From: Cerrena zonata
Taxonomy: Eukaryota; Basidiomycota; Agaricomycetes; Polyporales; Cerrenaceae
Direction of reading: 5' to 3'
DNA: 64,000 nt
NCBI GenBank assembly: GCA_038087015.1
Contig: JASBNA010000011.1
Coordinates: 988,861 to 1,052,860 of the forward strand
Shown: positions 10,940-22,065 of the stretch, one piece after another
Position numbering within the stretch: the stretch's first letter is position 1
Layout: every line of letters begins with the position of its first letter
Program-made: the position numbers and the translations under genes
Notes under the pieces: model-generated
Database searches by the model: none
Told to the model about the DNA's origin: nothing
Seen by the model: the letters and a program-made list of their open reading frames with translations, nothing else

Positions 10940-11860
10940 TACGGGAAAAATATATTGCTCCTCACCGTTCTACTGACCTTTATAATCGTTTCCGCCCTTA
11001 CGGTCACATCTCTAATCCGAGTTCCACAATAAATAAATTAGGTTCAATAAATATAGTGCAACGAAGCTATAGAGACGAAGCTTTATGTTGATACGCAGAC
11101 AACCTCCACAGACAACTCAGGTCCCAAACGAAATAATGGACAAAGGCATATGACCAGATAGACTAGATGGACACATACTAGTTATCCTCCAAGTTTACGA
11201 ACTCTGGAGTACATGTCAGAATCGAAGCTTACACGAAATGGTAAAGGGTAAAGACGAACTTGTAACGTTACTTGAAGTTGCTTAACGCAAGTAGTACCAA
11301 CCAGGTTCACCAATTGTCAGGGATGACTCCGATATAGCGACCCTGAGTGCCTCCAGCTGATCAGGAGGAGGTTCAGAGTTGACACCTAAGAAACGACTAT
11401 AGTCGCGGGTCTCAGGGTTCCATACCGTGGCGAAACGAGCACTGGGGACTATATCCATGACTTTTGATTCGAGGTCCCACATGAATTCTCTGAAAGCTTG
11501 GATTTGCTTGGCAGTGTCTTCCCGGCTATTATTGTCAGTAGGTGTCGGTGCCATCCCAAGTCGGTAAGGGGCATGGTTCATGTTAACTTCGTCTATTAGC
11601 CAGCCATACACCTGTTTCCCACGAGCGGGCCTGTCTTTTCCCTGGGTAGAGACGGTAGTTTGAGTCTGAGTCGCCGAGCGTTGTGTAGACTCGGGCTCCT
11701 GGTGAGACTGATCTGAAATGATCGGGGCGTTTGGATTTACTTCTGTCATGCTGCTTGGAAAAAATGTATCATTATTAGGGAGCTACGTAGCGTAAAGCAA
11801 AAACTCACATATGGTACTTGGGATAGTACCAGTGAACTTCTTGTTGTGAGATGATCCCGC
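10940..11860. repeat. Direct segmental duplication, distal copy
   Basis: About 0.9 kb matching 6090-6990 in direct orientation, including flank, gene and leader intron. The gene is intact in this copy. A third, shorter match at about 9720-10,380 covers the gene, its 3' flank and the leader intron. Confidence 0.6.
11282..11749 (-). CDS. YGWL-family small protein
   Basis: Intact family member of 155 residues. It has a polar, disordered-looking N-terminus, then VYGWLIDEVNMN, the EFMWDLESKVMDIV helix, RFATVWNPETRDY, RFLGVNSEPPPDQLEALR and IGEPGWYYLR. The start ATG sits one base after the acceptor of a leader intron (GTGAGT at about 11,810). The core and 3' end closely match the gene at 9775-10,239, indicating a recent duplication, while the N-termini differ by several indels. 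Function unknown. The pattern of one rapidly changing end and a fixed core would suit a small regulatory or binding protein, but this is speculation. Confidence 0.55.
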   Translation of the reverse strand: MTEVNPNAPIISDQSHQEPESTQRSATQTQTTVSTQGKDRPARGKQVYGWLIDEVNMNHAPYRLGMAPTPTDNNSREDTAKQIQAFREFMWDLESKVMDIVPSARFATVWNPETRDYSRFLGVNSEPPPDQLEALRVAISESSLTIGEPGWYYLR

Positions 11861-12279
11861 TCGACGACTAGTCGATTTTATACTTCTAAGGTTTATGTAA
11901 TTTGATTTATTTGTACAACGCCTCATCGGAAGCGAGTCTTAGCCAGCTCAATAATCATTATTCGACGTGGGTTGAGAGAGCAGTCCCTCTCGTCTGTTGC
12001 TATCTGGATTATCCTATGCGTCCCTTTAGCTACATATATGGCAGAACCTATATCAACAGGAGTTGCATTTATCATGATTTATTTACCTTCTTGAAACGTC
12101 CGAGAGTTTTGCAGACTCATTGACCTCCTTGACGAACAGATGCTGTAGATAACACGTTTCGTCCCTCAACTGCGAACGGCATTCCTATGAATGATCCATG
12201 TATTCAACCTGCATGACACTAGAAGTGTTTATATTACTGTGCACATCTCTATGTAACACCAAAAGATATCAAAGTCACT
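11860..12279. other. Intergenic, no gene seen
   Basis: No supported exon, repeat or RNA gene. It separates the YGWL cluster from the 3' end of the SH3-TBC gene. Confidence 0.3.
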
Positions 12280-15200
12280 CTATGTTTTCGGCAGCGAGAT
12301 ACTCGGCATAGATATCCCTGGCTGAGTGGTACTCGACCTACCCTGGGTCTGCCGTTTTGCCTGTGCTTCCTTCTTGTTCCGTAGTTTGCGAATATCGTCG
12401 TCCTTGAGCTTGATGGAGAAGACCATGTCGAGGAAGGCTTCGGGGGTGGTGGGGAGGATTGAGGAGGGCGGGTGGGTGAGTTGTTGGATAAGGTCGTCAC
12501 GGTTGGCGGCGTCCATAATTATGCGTTTGCAACAAGAGAGGATGGCGATACCGACCCTGAATAAGAACACAACACCTATGTTGCCGGTTAGAGATGTGTT
12601 ATTGGGAAGGACAAGGAAAGGAAAGGTACCTTCGAATAAAAATATATCCCAGACACGATACTGGTAATCGGGTGGTAATGCATCTACAAACAGTGAACAA
12701 AACCTGTCGAGAAAACTCAGTACCACGGAGGAAGGTAAAGGTCGGATTACATACCATGAACGACATAGTTGGACAGGATGGATGGCCATATCAACAAAGA
12801 CTCTTTTGGCCGCGATAGAGTCATGAGCTTCAGCTGCCTTGCCGAACAGAATCGCGTCTACCTCTAGTTGAACAGCATTCGACGAGAAATACGGCCGGAT
12901 GTGCGTGTCCATCAAGGAGATGAATGTCCAAAAGGCATCTTCTTCCGGTGATAGTTGTAAGAGACAACCAGCGATACAAGTTAACCCGTTGTTGTATTGA
13001 ACATCTGGTACCATGATCAAGTACGCTTGAAGTAGGTTATTTAGCGACTGCGATGAGAGGCCTGGATGCTCGATGATGTACTCTTGGATGTCACGTTCGA
13101 TGCTTGGTGAGGCTGCTACTCGTTCCCGCTTCCCTAGCTGATCGTAAATCTTGTCTACGCGTTTCGATCTGCTATCGGTCAGATGCGCCCAAACGAGGTA
13201 ACGGACCGAGGAAGGAACGCCGTCTTGTAGAAGCTTTCGGATTTTCTTGCTCTTTCGTGCTTGGGAAGCAGGTATTGAGGACATTGATGATATCCATTTC
13301 AGTTCGCGTTGACGATGTGCTTCAATGTCTGAGCCCTCGAGATTCTTGTTCGCTTGCATGACTGGTGATGCTGTGAGCATCGAATTTGGTTTCGAACGAG
13401 ATGTTGATGCGGATAGTGTTGAAAGCGCGGGACTACCAGCACGTAGGAAGGAAGAATGGTCAGCTCGTACTGGACTGGGTAACGGCTGAGAGATATCATC
13501 GGTAGAAGGTGAGAGAGCAGCGGTTGGTTGGACGAGTTCAAAGTCCATGTCTTTCACTTGAACTGTTCGTTGCTCCTCGCTAGGTGACAAACTCGAGGTG
13601 GGACTTCGCATATCTTCAGGTGGACGATCTGAGGAACTTCTGATTCTCAAAGTAGGTAACGATAACTTTGACCGAAGGGAACCACTACGACCTAGAGGGA
13701 CGGTAGAAAGCGGAGGACTGAACGTAGGAGAAACTAGAGATCGTGCATCGCTATAGTGAGAAATATCTGTGTCGCCTGATCGTCGTCCTTGCATCGAGCC
13801 ACGGGATTGCGGAGAGAGGTCACGAAGATTCGATGCTTTGTGCGAGATGGATGATCTACTGTGACGTAGATGTCGAGCAGGAGCACTGGGACCAGAAGGT
13901 GGTTCAGACGGAACCTCGCTCCTGGGCACCACAGGACTACTTGGATGGTGCATTGATAGAGGTGACAATGGCGTGCCCTCACTCTGAGAATCAGTTCTCG
14001 TCAGGTTCGAATCCGAGCTCCTCGACGCGAGGACGGGTGGAGCAGCCAACGGACTACTCGGAACTTTCGTTATGGTCGGTGATTTCATCGTAGGCGTGAT
14101 GGGAGATGCGACAATGTTGTTCTGGGATAACGAGAGAGGTGATGGTCTATGTGAGACCGAACGAGCAGTTATAGGCCCATGCGAATGAGAAACACTCGCT
14201 CGTTGAGGTGTTACGTTCACATTCGAGACCGTCGCAGACGTCGACTTTGATCGTTTTGCAGTTTGGAGAGGGGGTGTTTGCATCGAGGTACGGGTCTTGA
14301 TATCACCATCTTCCGAACTGAAAAAAACTTGATGAGTGATTGAATCTTAATGGTGCGGGGATAGACTTACCTGCGCCCCTTCTGATCCTTCGGTAACTCT
14401 ATCTCAGCAAACGGCGAATCGAAGCCAGAGAAAGATCTTGATCGAGGGCGAGATGTTGGCGCCTTAGGGAAGAAGTTTGCTCTAGGGATGACTTTGCTTG
14501 CAGATGAAGACGAATCTTGTGGCGGAGGTGTCGACGTCGATGGTTCGGGAGAGGGAACAGAAACAGGAGGACTTGGTGACGGTAAGGGTGGGCTCTGGGT
14601 CAGCTGGGGTGATTGAGCAGCTGATCGTAGCGAGGAATTCGACGGTCGGTTTGCGAGAGAGTTCATACGGTTCGCTGGAATATTATTTGGAGGTTCCAGC
14701 GTAAACGAGATCGGTACAGGACCAATAGAAACCGAGAGATCTTGCTCCAACATGCCATAGATTGTCGTCCGTCTTGGTCGACCGTGAGCATCAAACCGTG
14801 AAGAAAGTGCCATGTGTATAGTATGGAGGATGGAACCAGAAGAAGGTCCTGCAGGGGACGGACTTTGAGCTGGAGCGGGAGGGGCACGTCCGTATAATGG
14901 ACCAGCAGAGGCGACTGGGGGTTTTGGAGCATGCGGATGTGGGAGGAATAGACTTTGTCGTGCACCCGGCGAAATGGGCTGTGAAGGCGCAGGACGTAGC
15001 TGGGGTTGTCCGGATGGAACAACAGTAGGCATCGGGGCAAGAGCAGGGGCAGGAGCAGGAAGATGGGAGGTAGAGGAGGAAGCTGCGGGTGGTGACGAGG
15101 GAGTATAAGGAGGCGGAGGAGCTGCGACAGGATTAGGATTCATGACGACAAGTTGAGATCTCAAGGCCATTTTCTCGGACACGCGAGGAGAGGTCGGGGT

Positions 15201-17229
15201 AGGCGAGGATGCTGAGGTGGAAGTAGATAGTGTCGAATTAGCCGAGGGAGAAAACGGTTCTGAAGTGCTTGTACTTTTTCCCGAGTTCATGACGATTCGA
15301 TCCTCGCTGTCGTCATCTACAATGATAAGTTGATGCGACTGTCGATTGAGAGCAGAGACATCTGGCACAGTAATCGTAGAGGATCCCACGGCTACAGGAC
15401 TCACAGGACGGGACCCGCGTTCCAGCTCGAGTCGTTGACGTAGAGCTGATGCAACTCCCGATGTGGCGGCATGTGGCGGAGACGGCGGATGGGGAGGTGA
15501 GAATAGAGACTCGTCATTGGAAGACAGTCCTGGGGAACCAAACGTCGCATGTAATAGTGGTGAATTGTTGTTACTTCCTCTATCGTCCTGGTTACGAGAA
15601 CTGGTAATTTCGGGCGCAAAGGTCAGAGGAGAGGGGACGTGTTTCGATTCTGCGACCCTGGTAGCGGTTGACGAAATTGCTGGATTTTCGTTAGATCCAA
15701 TAATAGGCGATTGTCTTGAAGAATCGGTTGAAGGTCGAGGGATAGATTCAGTAGAATTGAATCGTGGGCGAATGCTGTCAAGACTTGGTCGAGTCGAGTC
15801 TGAAGGCACAGGCGGTGGGACTTCAAGACCCATCCCAGATCCTACCGTATGCATAGAACCTCTCGAAAATCGAGACATCTTTGAAGCAACCGAATAACGC
15901 GAATAACGATAATTGTCGTAAATGTCAGAAGCGCCTTCCCATTCCTCGCCTCCATATTCCGAGTCTGTGTTGCCTCGAGACATGAACGAACGGATAGACG
16001 GTGACGAAGGATGATGAAAAGGACCGGAAAAAGACATTGTCGGGGACGTTGTCGCGGGTTGCGAGTCCAACGTCGAGGATGTGTCTGTCGTTTCCGTTTG
16101 TCCTGTGATAGAGTCCCTGATCGACTGTGCCTCGTCCTGTGTAGGGATTGGTGGCGCAGATGAAGGCATTGAAATCGGACTGCTAGCTCGCTCGCGTGGA
16201 TCCTCGTCCGAATAGTCCGAATCATCACCTCCATTCATAAAGTCCTGTAGAAGAGCGAACCCGATGCCAGTCTCCCCGTCATCCGAAAGAGCAGCCGATA
16301 TACGGGTACTTGGCTCCGAAAACAAATACGACGGATGTTCACTGTGATCATGTCCGGTGGTGGCTGTGGACAGATCTGCTATACTGGTGTCATTGGAATG
16401 ATCATGATCCTGGTCAGCATTGAGGATAGAGATGTGTTTGACCGAGGTTGCCGGGCTCCCAGGAATTGATAGAGTCTTGTCAGATAGCTGCAGGGTGATA
16501 TCTGGCGTCGGCGACTGGATCTGGCGGTACTCTAAGGAGTCGATGGGGTCGTCCTTGAGAGCGTCCGAGGATGTCCGAGGGACAGAAATGGGGTCTAGAG
16601 CTGTCGAGATGGAAGCGTTACTGACAGAATGAATTTCAAAACTGTCCTCGGGCGGTGTGCGAGGGGACAGGGGAACTGGGGAAGGGGAGGGAGCGCCGAG
16701 AGAAGACGATTCCAAGGATGCCGAAAAAGAGGTAGACGCAGACTGACTGCGAGAGATGCGGAGCTGCAGAGAAGGAGAGCTACGGAGGGCAATACCAGGT
16801 GAAATCCGGCCTCCTACGGTGGCTGCACTCATGGACGAGGAGGGTCGGGAGGAAGGGTTAGTAGAGGAACGTTTTGCCATGACAGGTTTCTTGAGACGGC
16901 TATGGAAGCGTACATCGCGACCTGCGAATCTGCCGACGACGCCTTCACAATAGCCCTAGTAGGCTTTAGAACGAAGTTGGATGTGTGAATTTGAATAGAG
17001 GACAAACCAGATAGCGATCTTCTTGAGCAGGGAGTTGCATCAACACTACGATTTCATCATCCTATAGATAACTGAGGAACAAACTAGGGCAGAGATTGGA
17101 AGCTACACACACCTTGAGGAACATGAGATCATCAGTCTGCTCGGCCACACAGTCCTGGAGAGCTGTGCACTTTCCAATCCCGCCCTTGGCTGCGAAGCGT
17201 GTCCAGCGACCGAGCTCGTTGGCATCCAT
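12280..17229 (-). CDS. SH3 + TBC (Rab-GAP-like) domain protein
   Basis: Large protein (about 1,550 residues) with an N-terminal SH3 domain and a C-terminal TBC domain. Exons 17229-17113, 17061-17008 and 16955-14371 build the SH3 domain (CTALQDC, DDLMFLKDDEIVVLMQL, GYCEGVVGRF) and run on in frame into a Ser/Pro-rich linker of over 1,000 residues. Intron 14318-14370 leads to the TBC exon. Two further introns that happen to be open (about 51 and 54 bp) are inferred because removing them restores TBC motifs WFCSLFVDALP and RVWDIFLFEGVVFLFRVGIAIL. TBC proteins normally accelerate Rab GTP hydrolysis with an Arg and a Gln finger. Here the IxxDxxR position reads IERDIQE and YxQG reads YNNG, so both fingers look lost. 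It may act as a Rab-binding scaffold. Divergent from the mitochondrial S17 gene. Confidence 0.8.
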
Positions 17230-17592
17230 GGTGCTAGACCCTTGCACATGCACGTTACGAATCGAAAGCAGTAGGAGAAAGCAAGAGATGAGCTTGAATG
17301 ACAGCGAAACAAGGATGTCCTAGTTTGAGACAAGCTGAGGTCAGTGCGAGCCCGGAGGAGTGGGAGAGGGGGCTCACGAGATGAGAATTAAGACGATTAA
17401 TGTATGGAAGGAGCGGACGAGGTTCGGACAGACAAAGGATGGAGAGCGAGCAAGAGCGAAGAGCAAAGAGCAAAGGCACAACTCAGGCAAAACCAGCAGG
17501 ACCGGTACAACACTCGGAGCGCTAATAAACCCTACACGCCGTATCCCAGATTCCTCCTTCCTTCTTCGCCACCACCACCTCCTTCACTCACA

Positions 17593-18055
17593 ATGCCCCC
17601 AATGGCGTTCACAGGGACTGTCTCCCGGGTCGGATTCATGAATAAAACGGCCTCTGTCGTCGTCACTCGCTGGACGGTGCACCCCAGGACCAAGAAAGTG
17701 CGTTGTTCTATTTCGATCACCCGTTACACACAGCTCTTATACACGCCCCTTATAGCGAATGGAAAAGCGTACAAAGCTCCTTGTTCACGACGACCAGAAC
17801 AGTACGTTGCTCTTGTTCTGTCTTTGCTGTATTCCCCTCATCTCTCGACTTTTTGCAAACCTTCCAGAACTTCGCATTGATGACACGGTCCTGGTCCGGA
17901 ACTGTCCGCCTATTTCCGCTCGAAAACGTTTCACGCTAGAAAAGATCCTGAAGAGTCCAGAGACGGAGCGAGATGAAATGCATGCGCGTATGGCGGCAGA
18001 AGCTCAAGCCAAGCTGGCACCTACAGAGGCACAATCACCATCGCAAACTTCATAG
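17593..18055 (+). CDS. MRPS17: Mitochondrial small-subunit ribosomal protein uS17m
   Basis: Bacterial S17-type protein of the mitochondrial small ribosomal subunit. Exons 17593-17697, 17756-17801 and 17868-18055 join in frame to about 112 residues. The N-terminal block FTGTVSRVGFMNKTASVVV is the S17 OB-fold start; RMEKRTKLLVHDDQN and LRIDDTVLVRNCPPISARKRF match the RNA-binding loops and the family's conserved G/D-D-x-V motif. A C-terminal helix (LEKILKSPETERDEM) and an Ala/Gln/Ser tail extend beyond the bacterial protein, as in fungal mitochondrial forms. No separate cleavable presequence is obvious, which is common for this protein. Divergent from the SH3-TBC gene, with about 360 bp shared upstream. 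Confidence 0.85.
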
Positions 18056-18149
18056 ACATCACACCATCTTCCGCCCCCGACTATTGTAACATTACAGCTA
18101 ATGCATAATGCATCTATGGATACATTTGGGTATCTACACGTTATCTGGC

Positions 18150-18719
18150 TTATGCTGAAATGGCTGCTGGAGCTGTCGCAGCTGGGTTGGCTTGAGACTT
18201 TTGCTGGATCTCTGTCTGAATTTCGACGATCTGTAATTTCCAATCAAGAGATGAGTCGACGCTGTAGAATTGGACCAGACGTACCTCGAGCTTCTTCTTT
18301 TCGAGCTTCGCATTCCCATCCTCTATCTGCTTCTCGACTCGTTTACTTCATAAAGCCGGTGAGTATTTGTCCGTCAAAGTAATAAATTACATACACTTCG
18401 CTTTGAATGAATTCGAGTCGTTTATCGACGTTGCTTTTGGCCTCTGCTTGGTCCTGTTGAACAAGCACAGGTCCTATGAGTTTGTAGACGGTGTTGTTTG
18501 GTGTGAGCTGTTGAAACTCCTGAAGATTTATGAGACAATCAATATCGCAATAACGGTGATCGAAATGGAATGAACCTTTTTGACAAGCTCGTTCTCCTGC
18601 TGCTGTGCACCCAAGCGCTGCCTGGCATCGATGATTGCAGTCAGGTCATTCTGCAGTTTTTGGTACTCGGACGAAGCGAGCTGAAGTTTATCCTGCAATT
18701 GAAGGAGGGCTGAAGACAT
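18150..18719 (-). CDS. YKE2: Prefoldin subunit 6
   Basis: Beta-type prefoldin subunit (Yke2/Gim1, PFDN6), part of the hexameric cytosolic chaperone that passes unfolded actin and tubulin to CCT/TRiC. The start is the ATG opening MSSALLQLQDKLQ. The N-terminal coiled coil (EYQKLQNDLTAIIDARQRL, QQQENELVKK) is followed, after an intron, by the beta-hairpin NNTVYKLIGPVLVQQDQAEA. The second coiled coil (DKRLEFIQSEVKRVEKQ) continues across two more introns and ends near SQANPAATAPAAISA. Four exons, each junction GT-AG and in frame; about 130 residues, normal for the family. Its 3' end is close to that of the S17 gene (convergent). Confidence 0.88.
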
Positions 18720-18909
18720 TGTACGGGTAGCAAGAGAGCCGAGTACTGCACCTATTCCATCCCAAAATGGGTTTCTGGGGGCAAACAGGGCCAAACAACT
18801 TGTACTGCACTGGCTGCGGCCGAGAGAGTGACACAATCCCGAGTCTGCGTCTCAACTCTTTCTCATTGTCGCCGGCGACGGTGCAGGTTATCCCAACACT
18901 CTCATCATC

Positions 18910-19830
18910 ATGGACACCTCTCCTACCTCTTTATTCGACTCGTATGAGCAGGACTTTCGTCAGATCATCGCCAGCATACGCGACAAGTTGGAAGGTGACG
19001 CACAGGGCGATGCTGCAGGTATATAACCAGCTTCAATTTCGTGTCAATGTCCATTGCTCATAGGTATCCTTAGAACAGAGAAAGGCGGCGTTGAGGAGGG
19101 TCGAGATGGAACTCGACGAGGCGGATGAAATGGTATGCCACCTTTGCAAAGCGATACTCATACACTAAACGATGATGTCCTCCCTAGGTTTCTCAAATGG
19201 AGATCGAAATTCAAGGCATCCCCCAGTCCATCCGGTCCTCCTACCAACCTCGCATCAAGTCAGCCAAAGCAGACCTCCAACGATACAAGAAACTCTCCAA
19301 AGACCTCCACGCCCAGGCTGCCCGTAACGACCTTCTCTCTCGTCCGGGCATGAGCCCTGGCCCTTCCTCAGATGACCCGTATGGTACTTCTAGTGACCGT
19401 ACCAGGTTGTTGGCTGGGAACGACCTGCTTGAGGATGGGTCGAGGAGGCTGATGGATAGTCAGAGAATTGCACTCGAGACAGAGGAACAGGGCGCGGATA
19501 TTTTGAGGAGTTTAAGAGGGCAGAGGGAACAAATCCAGAATTCGAGAGATACAGTGCGTATACCCGTCCTACGCCTCACAATTCGAAACATCCTAACTCT
19601 ACCCTAGTTGTCGAGAGCAGACAACTCTATCGACCGTGCCTCCGGTACCCTCAAGAAGATGATTCGCAGGTGAGCACACCACTCCTCCCTCCCCCTTCCG
19701 TCCAACTGGTGCTCTAACAGGTGGATATAACCCATCTAGGATGTACCAACAACGCGTCGTGACTGCTGCCATCATTGTCGTACTCGTCCTTCTCATTGGC
19801 ATCATCCTCTACTTCAAATTGGTTCGGTGA
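18910..19830 (+). CDS. VTI1: Qb-SNARE Vti1
   Basis: v-SNARE of the Golgi, endosome and vacuole fusion pathways. Exons 18910-19019, 19075-19132, 19188-19553, 19608-19669 and 19740-19830 join in frame to about 229 residues. The N-terminal three-helix domain runs SLFDSYEQDFRQII, RVEMELDEADEMVSQMEIEI, then RSSYQPRIKSAKADLQRYKK. A variable Ser/Pro loop follows. The SNARE motif carries LLEDGSRRLMDSQRIALETE, with SRADNSIDRASGTLKKMIRR at its end. The C-terminal membrane anchor (VVTAAIIVVLVLLIGIILYF) ends in KLVR. Length and layout match the family. Housekeeping gene, divergent from prefoldin 6. Confidence 0.9.
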
Positions 19831-19848
19831 CGGTCGAGCTTTTGTGTG

Positions 19849-20350
19849 TTATCGTACTTTGTTTGCTGAGTGTTTTTCTTTTCTTGGACTGCCGACGCCC
19901 GAGCCCCCTTTCTTGTATCGGAACAGTGTATTTATGCATATCATTACTACCATTTTTTGTTTGTCGCGCTGCGAGACCTTTCGTATACTGCAATAACCAT
20001 CAAAACGAAACCACTCTGGCTCAGTCTGGCCAACGTCCAACCCATGCTCGAGTAAAGCACTCCGGATAACCTCCACATCCGGACTTCCACTAACAGGTAC
20101 TCGCTGAAACCCAACTACCTGCTTGATATTCTCATTAGCAAAGTTGATTTCTGTATGGTCATGCGCCAAGAAGATCTCTATATAATAATCGGTGATCGAG
20201 TTGAGGTCATGGCCGAGCCCCGTTATGAATCCGTTGAAAGCATCCTCTCGCAAGGCCCGCACCTTGTCTGAAGGTGTGTCTTTGGGGATGGGGTACTCGA
20301 CGTCTGCACGAGCTTGGATTTTGGCATCTGGGATATATACATGTCCGCGG
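19849..20350 (-). pseudogene. YGWL-family member, N-terminally incomplete
   Basis: The minus strand reads a family-like core: NPLYRGHVYIPDAKIQARAD, a helix FNGFITGLGHDLNSI, VVGFQRVPVSGSPDVEVIRSALLEHGL, and EPEWFRFDGY. These match positions of the 20,849-21,232 protein (CYIHRAPP, VVGFESVP, GLTVDEKPDWIHIHG). The upstream YGWL block and an ATG are not found; the frame meets a TGA near 20,395. It may be a truncated copy or a gene whose first exon I cannot place. Its tail overlaps the 3' flank of VTI1. Confidence 0.45.
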
Positions 20351-20359
20351 TATAAGGGG

Positions 20360-20848
20360 TTTTGTTGTAGTCGGTTTCTAGTGGTGGTTTGTCATGATTG
20401 CTGCGAATTGTGCTCAGAGACGATATTGGAAAGGTAGTGATTCTATAACAGATTGGCAACCACCTCTAACATGAGAATATAGATCAAGCGTCAGGATTTT
20501 CTCCCTCGTAAGCGTCGCTTCGCTGGACAATTCCGAGTCGTATATGATCGTATCGACAGGAGGCATACTGTCCCTCACGTATGATCCCGTCTGGATTATG
20601 CATGATGTTCAAGTCGAAACTTTTGACGGATTTCAAAATACTACTTACCACGTCGCGAATGTACATAGTATTCGCTTCACCAAGATTCATAACGATTCGA
20701 TAGAGATAGTTTATTGTTTTCGTATTCATCGAATGTAAAGAACGTACATATCTCCAACAATCTTGGTAATAAAATGGAGCATTGAATACGCGACTCAGAG
20801 GCGTCTGGTTCATGATGCGACATCGTGACAATACAAACTACGATGAGA
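20360..20848. other. Intergenic, no gene seen
   Basis: No supported coding sequence. Short open stretches on both strands show no family similarity. Confidence 0.25.
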
Positions 20849-21232
20849 TTAGAGCTGGCCGTGGATGTGGATCCAGTCCGGCTTCTCGTCGACCGTCAAA
20901 CCCATGGTATCTACCAAGAATGCCCTAGCCATCCCCACCCTTTCTGCATGAGGCACGGATTCAAACCCAACGACATTGATGAGGCCATCTGCTAGGTTGA
21001 CAGTTATCTTGGTCTGCAGCTGATGTCTGAGCTCAGATTGAATATATGTAATAAGAGATATTAAGTTCCGAACTGGATCCACTTGGTCTGGCTGAGTATC
21101 GGGAGGAGCTCTGTGGATATAGCACTTCTGCTTGGCGAGATTCTTCAGTTCTTTGTCGTCCAATAACCAACCGTAGGTCCATCCTCGGTAGGTGATCACG
21201 CCGGGAGGTTGGATAACAGCGACAACGGACAT
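20849..21232 (-). CDS. YGWL-family small protein, compact form
   Basis: Intact protein of about 127 residues. After a short N-terminus (MSVVAVIQPPG) comes GWTYGWLLDDKELKNL, a helix NLISLITYIQSELRHQL, the strand TKITVNLADGLINVVGFESVP, and AFLVDTMGLTVDEKPDWIHIHG. The ATG directly follows a leader intron (GTGAGT...CAG, about 21,233-21,292), exactly as in the gene at 21,682-22,065. Compared with the 9.8 and 11.3 kb members it lacks the long polar N-terminus but keeps the order YGWL, helix, hydrophobic strand with GF/LGV and P, ALR-like helix, E-P-W end. No known function, no membrane segment. Confidence 0.55.
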   Translation of the reverse strand: MSVVAVIQPPGVITYRGWTYGWLLDDKELKNLAKQKCYIHRAPPDTQPDQVDPVRNLISLITYIQSELRHQLQTKITVNLADGLINVVGFESVPHAERVGMARAFLVDTMGLTVDEKPDWIHIHGQL

Positions 21233-21681
21233 CTGATTGGATTTATAAGTAGAAAGCCTCGGGTCAAGCATTATTTTGAAGCAACTCACATTTATCGGAT
21301 GAAAAGGACTAGGTCTTGAGGTAGAGTATCCCTTTAAACCTCCAACTCTCGTGATGGGAGGCCAAGGGGATACGACAATGGGTGTGACTGACGATAATAC
21401 GTAAGTGAGGTGCGTATGTAAGTAATCTGCAAATGTACAGCTAACAGACTACGTTTTGTATGATTTATTGTTATCATTCGACCATCCATGTGTGAGGTTG
21501 AAATCAAACCATCATCCTCCAGGCTCCTGCAACCATGTGTTCCGATATTTGTGCATGAGCTCGCTAACACTATCACATAACCGTATTGAAAGATCATACA
21601 ACATAGTATCGGACGTCTGATTCACAGTTATAGAGAAAAACCGAACAAAAGCGACACAATAAACCGCGTGGAACAAACAAA

Positions 21682-22065
21682 CTATGTCGGATGGCCATAG
21701 ATAGTGATCCAGCACGGGTTCTCGAGAATCGTCACATCCATTCCTTCCAAGGTATCCCTAACTGCTTGCACTTTATCCTCAGCGGGCTCGTACTCAAACC
21801 CAATGACATAGCTAAGGTTGGCTGCAAGTTGGATGGTCACACGGATTCCCGCACGTTTCCTGGCTGTGGCCTGAATGTGTTCAATAAAGGATAAAACGAT
21901 TCCAGTGTTACGATGTCGCGGGTCGTCGAGTGCGTGTTTGGATATGAAAGGCTCTGTTTGGCTAAGCTCTCTCAATTGTGGACGGTTCAATAACCAACCG
22001 TACGTCCATCCTGGGTGGTAGTTACGTCTGTCGGGAGGTTGCTTAACAGCTTGAGTTTCTGACAT
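21682..22065 (-). CDS. YGWL-family small protein, right-arm copy
   Basis: Intact protein of about 127 residues starting MSETQAVKQPPDRR. Core: GWTYGWLLNRPQLRELSQ, helix GIVLSFIEHIQATARKR, strand IRVTIQLAANLSYVIGFEYEP, helix KVQAVRDTLEG, and the end ILENPCWITIYGHP. The ATG is preceded directly by a leader intron (GTGAGT...CTGTCAG, about 22,066-22,119). The counterpart in the left arm is full of stops, so only this arm can express it. Divergent from the DSD/CxxC gene, as in the other arm. Function unknown. Confidence 0.55.
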   Translation of the reverse strand: MSETQAVKQPPDRRNYHPGWTYGWLLNRPQLRELSQTEPFISKHALDDPRHRNTGIVLSFIEHIQATARKRAGIRVTIQLAANLSYVIGFEYEPAEDKVQAVRDTLEGMDVTILENPCWITIYGHPT

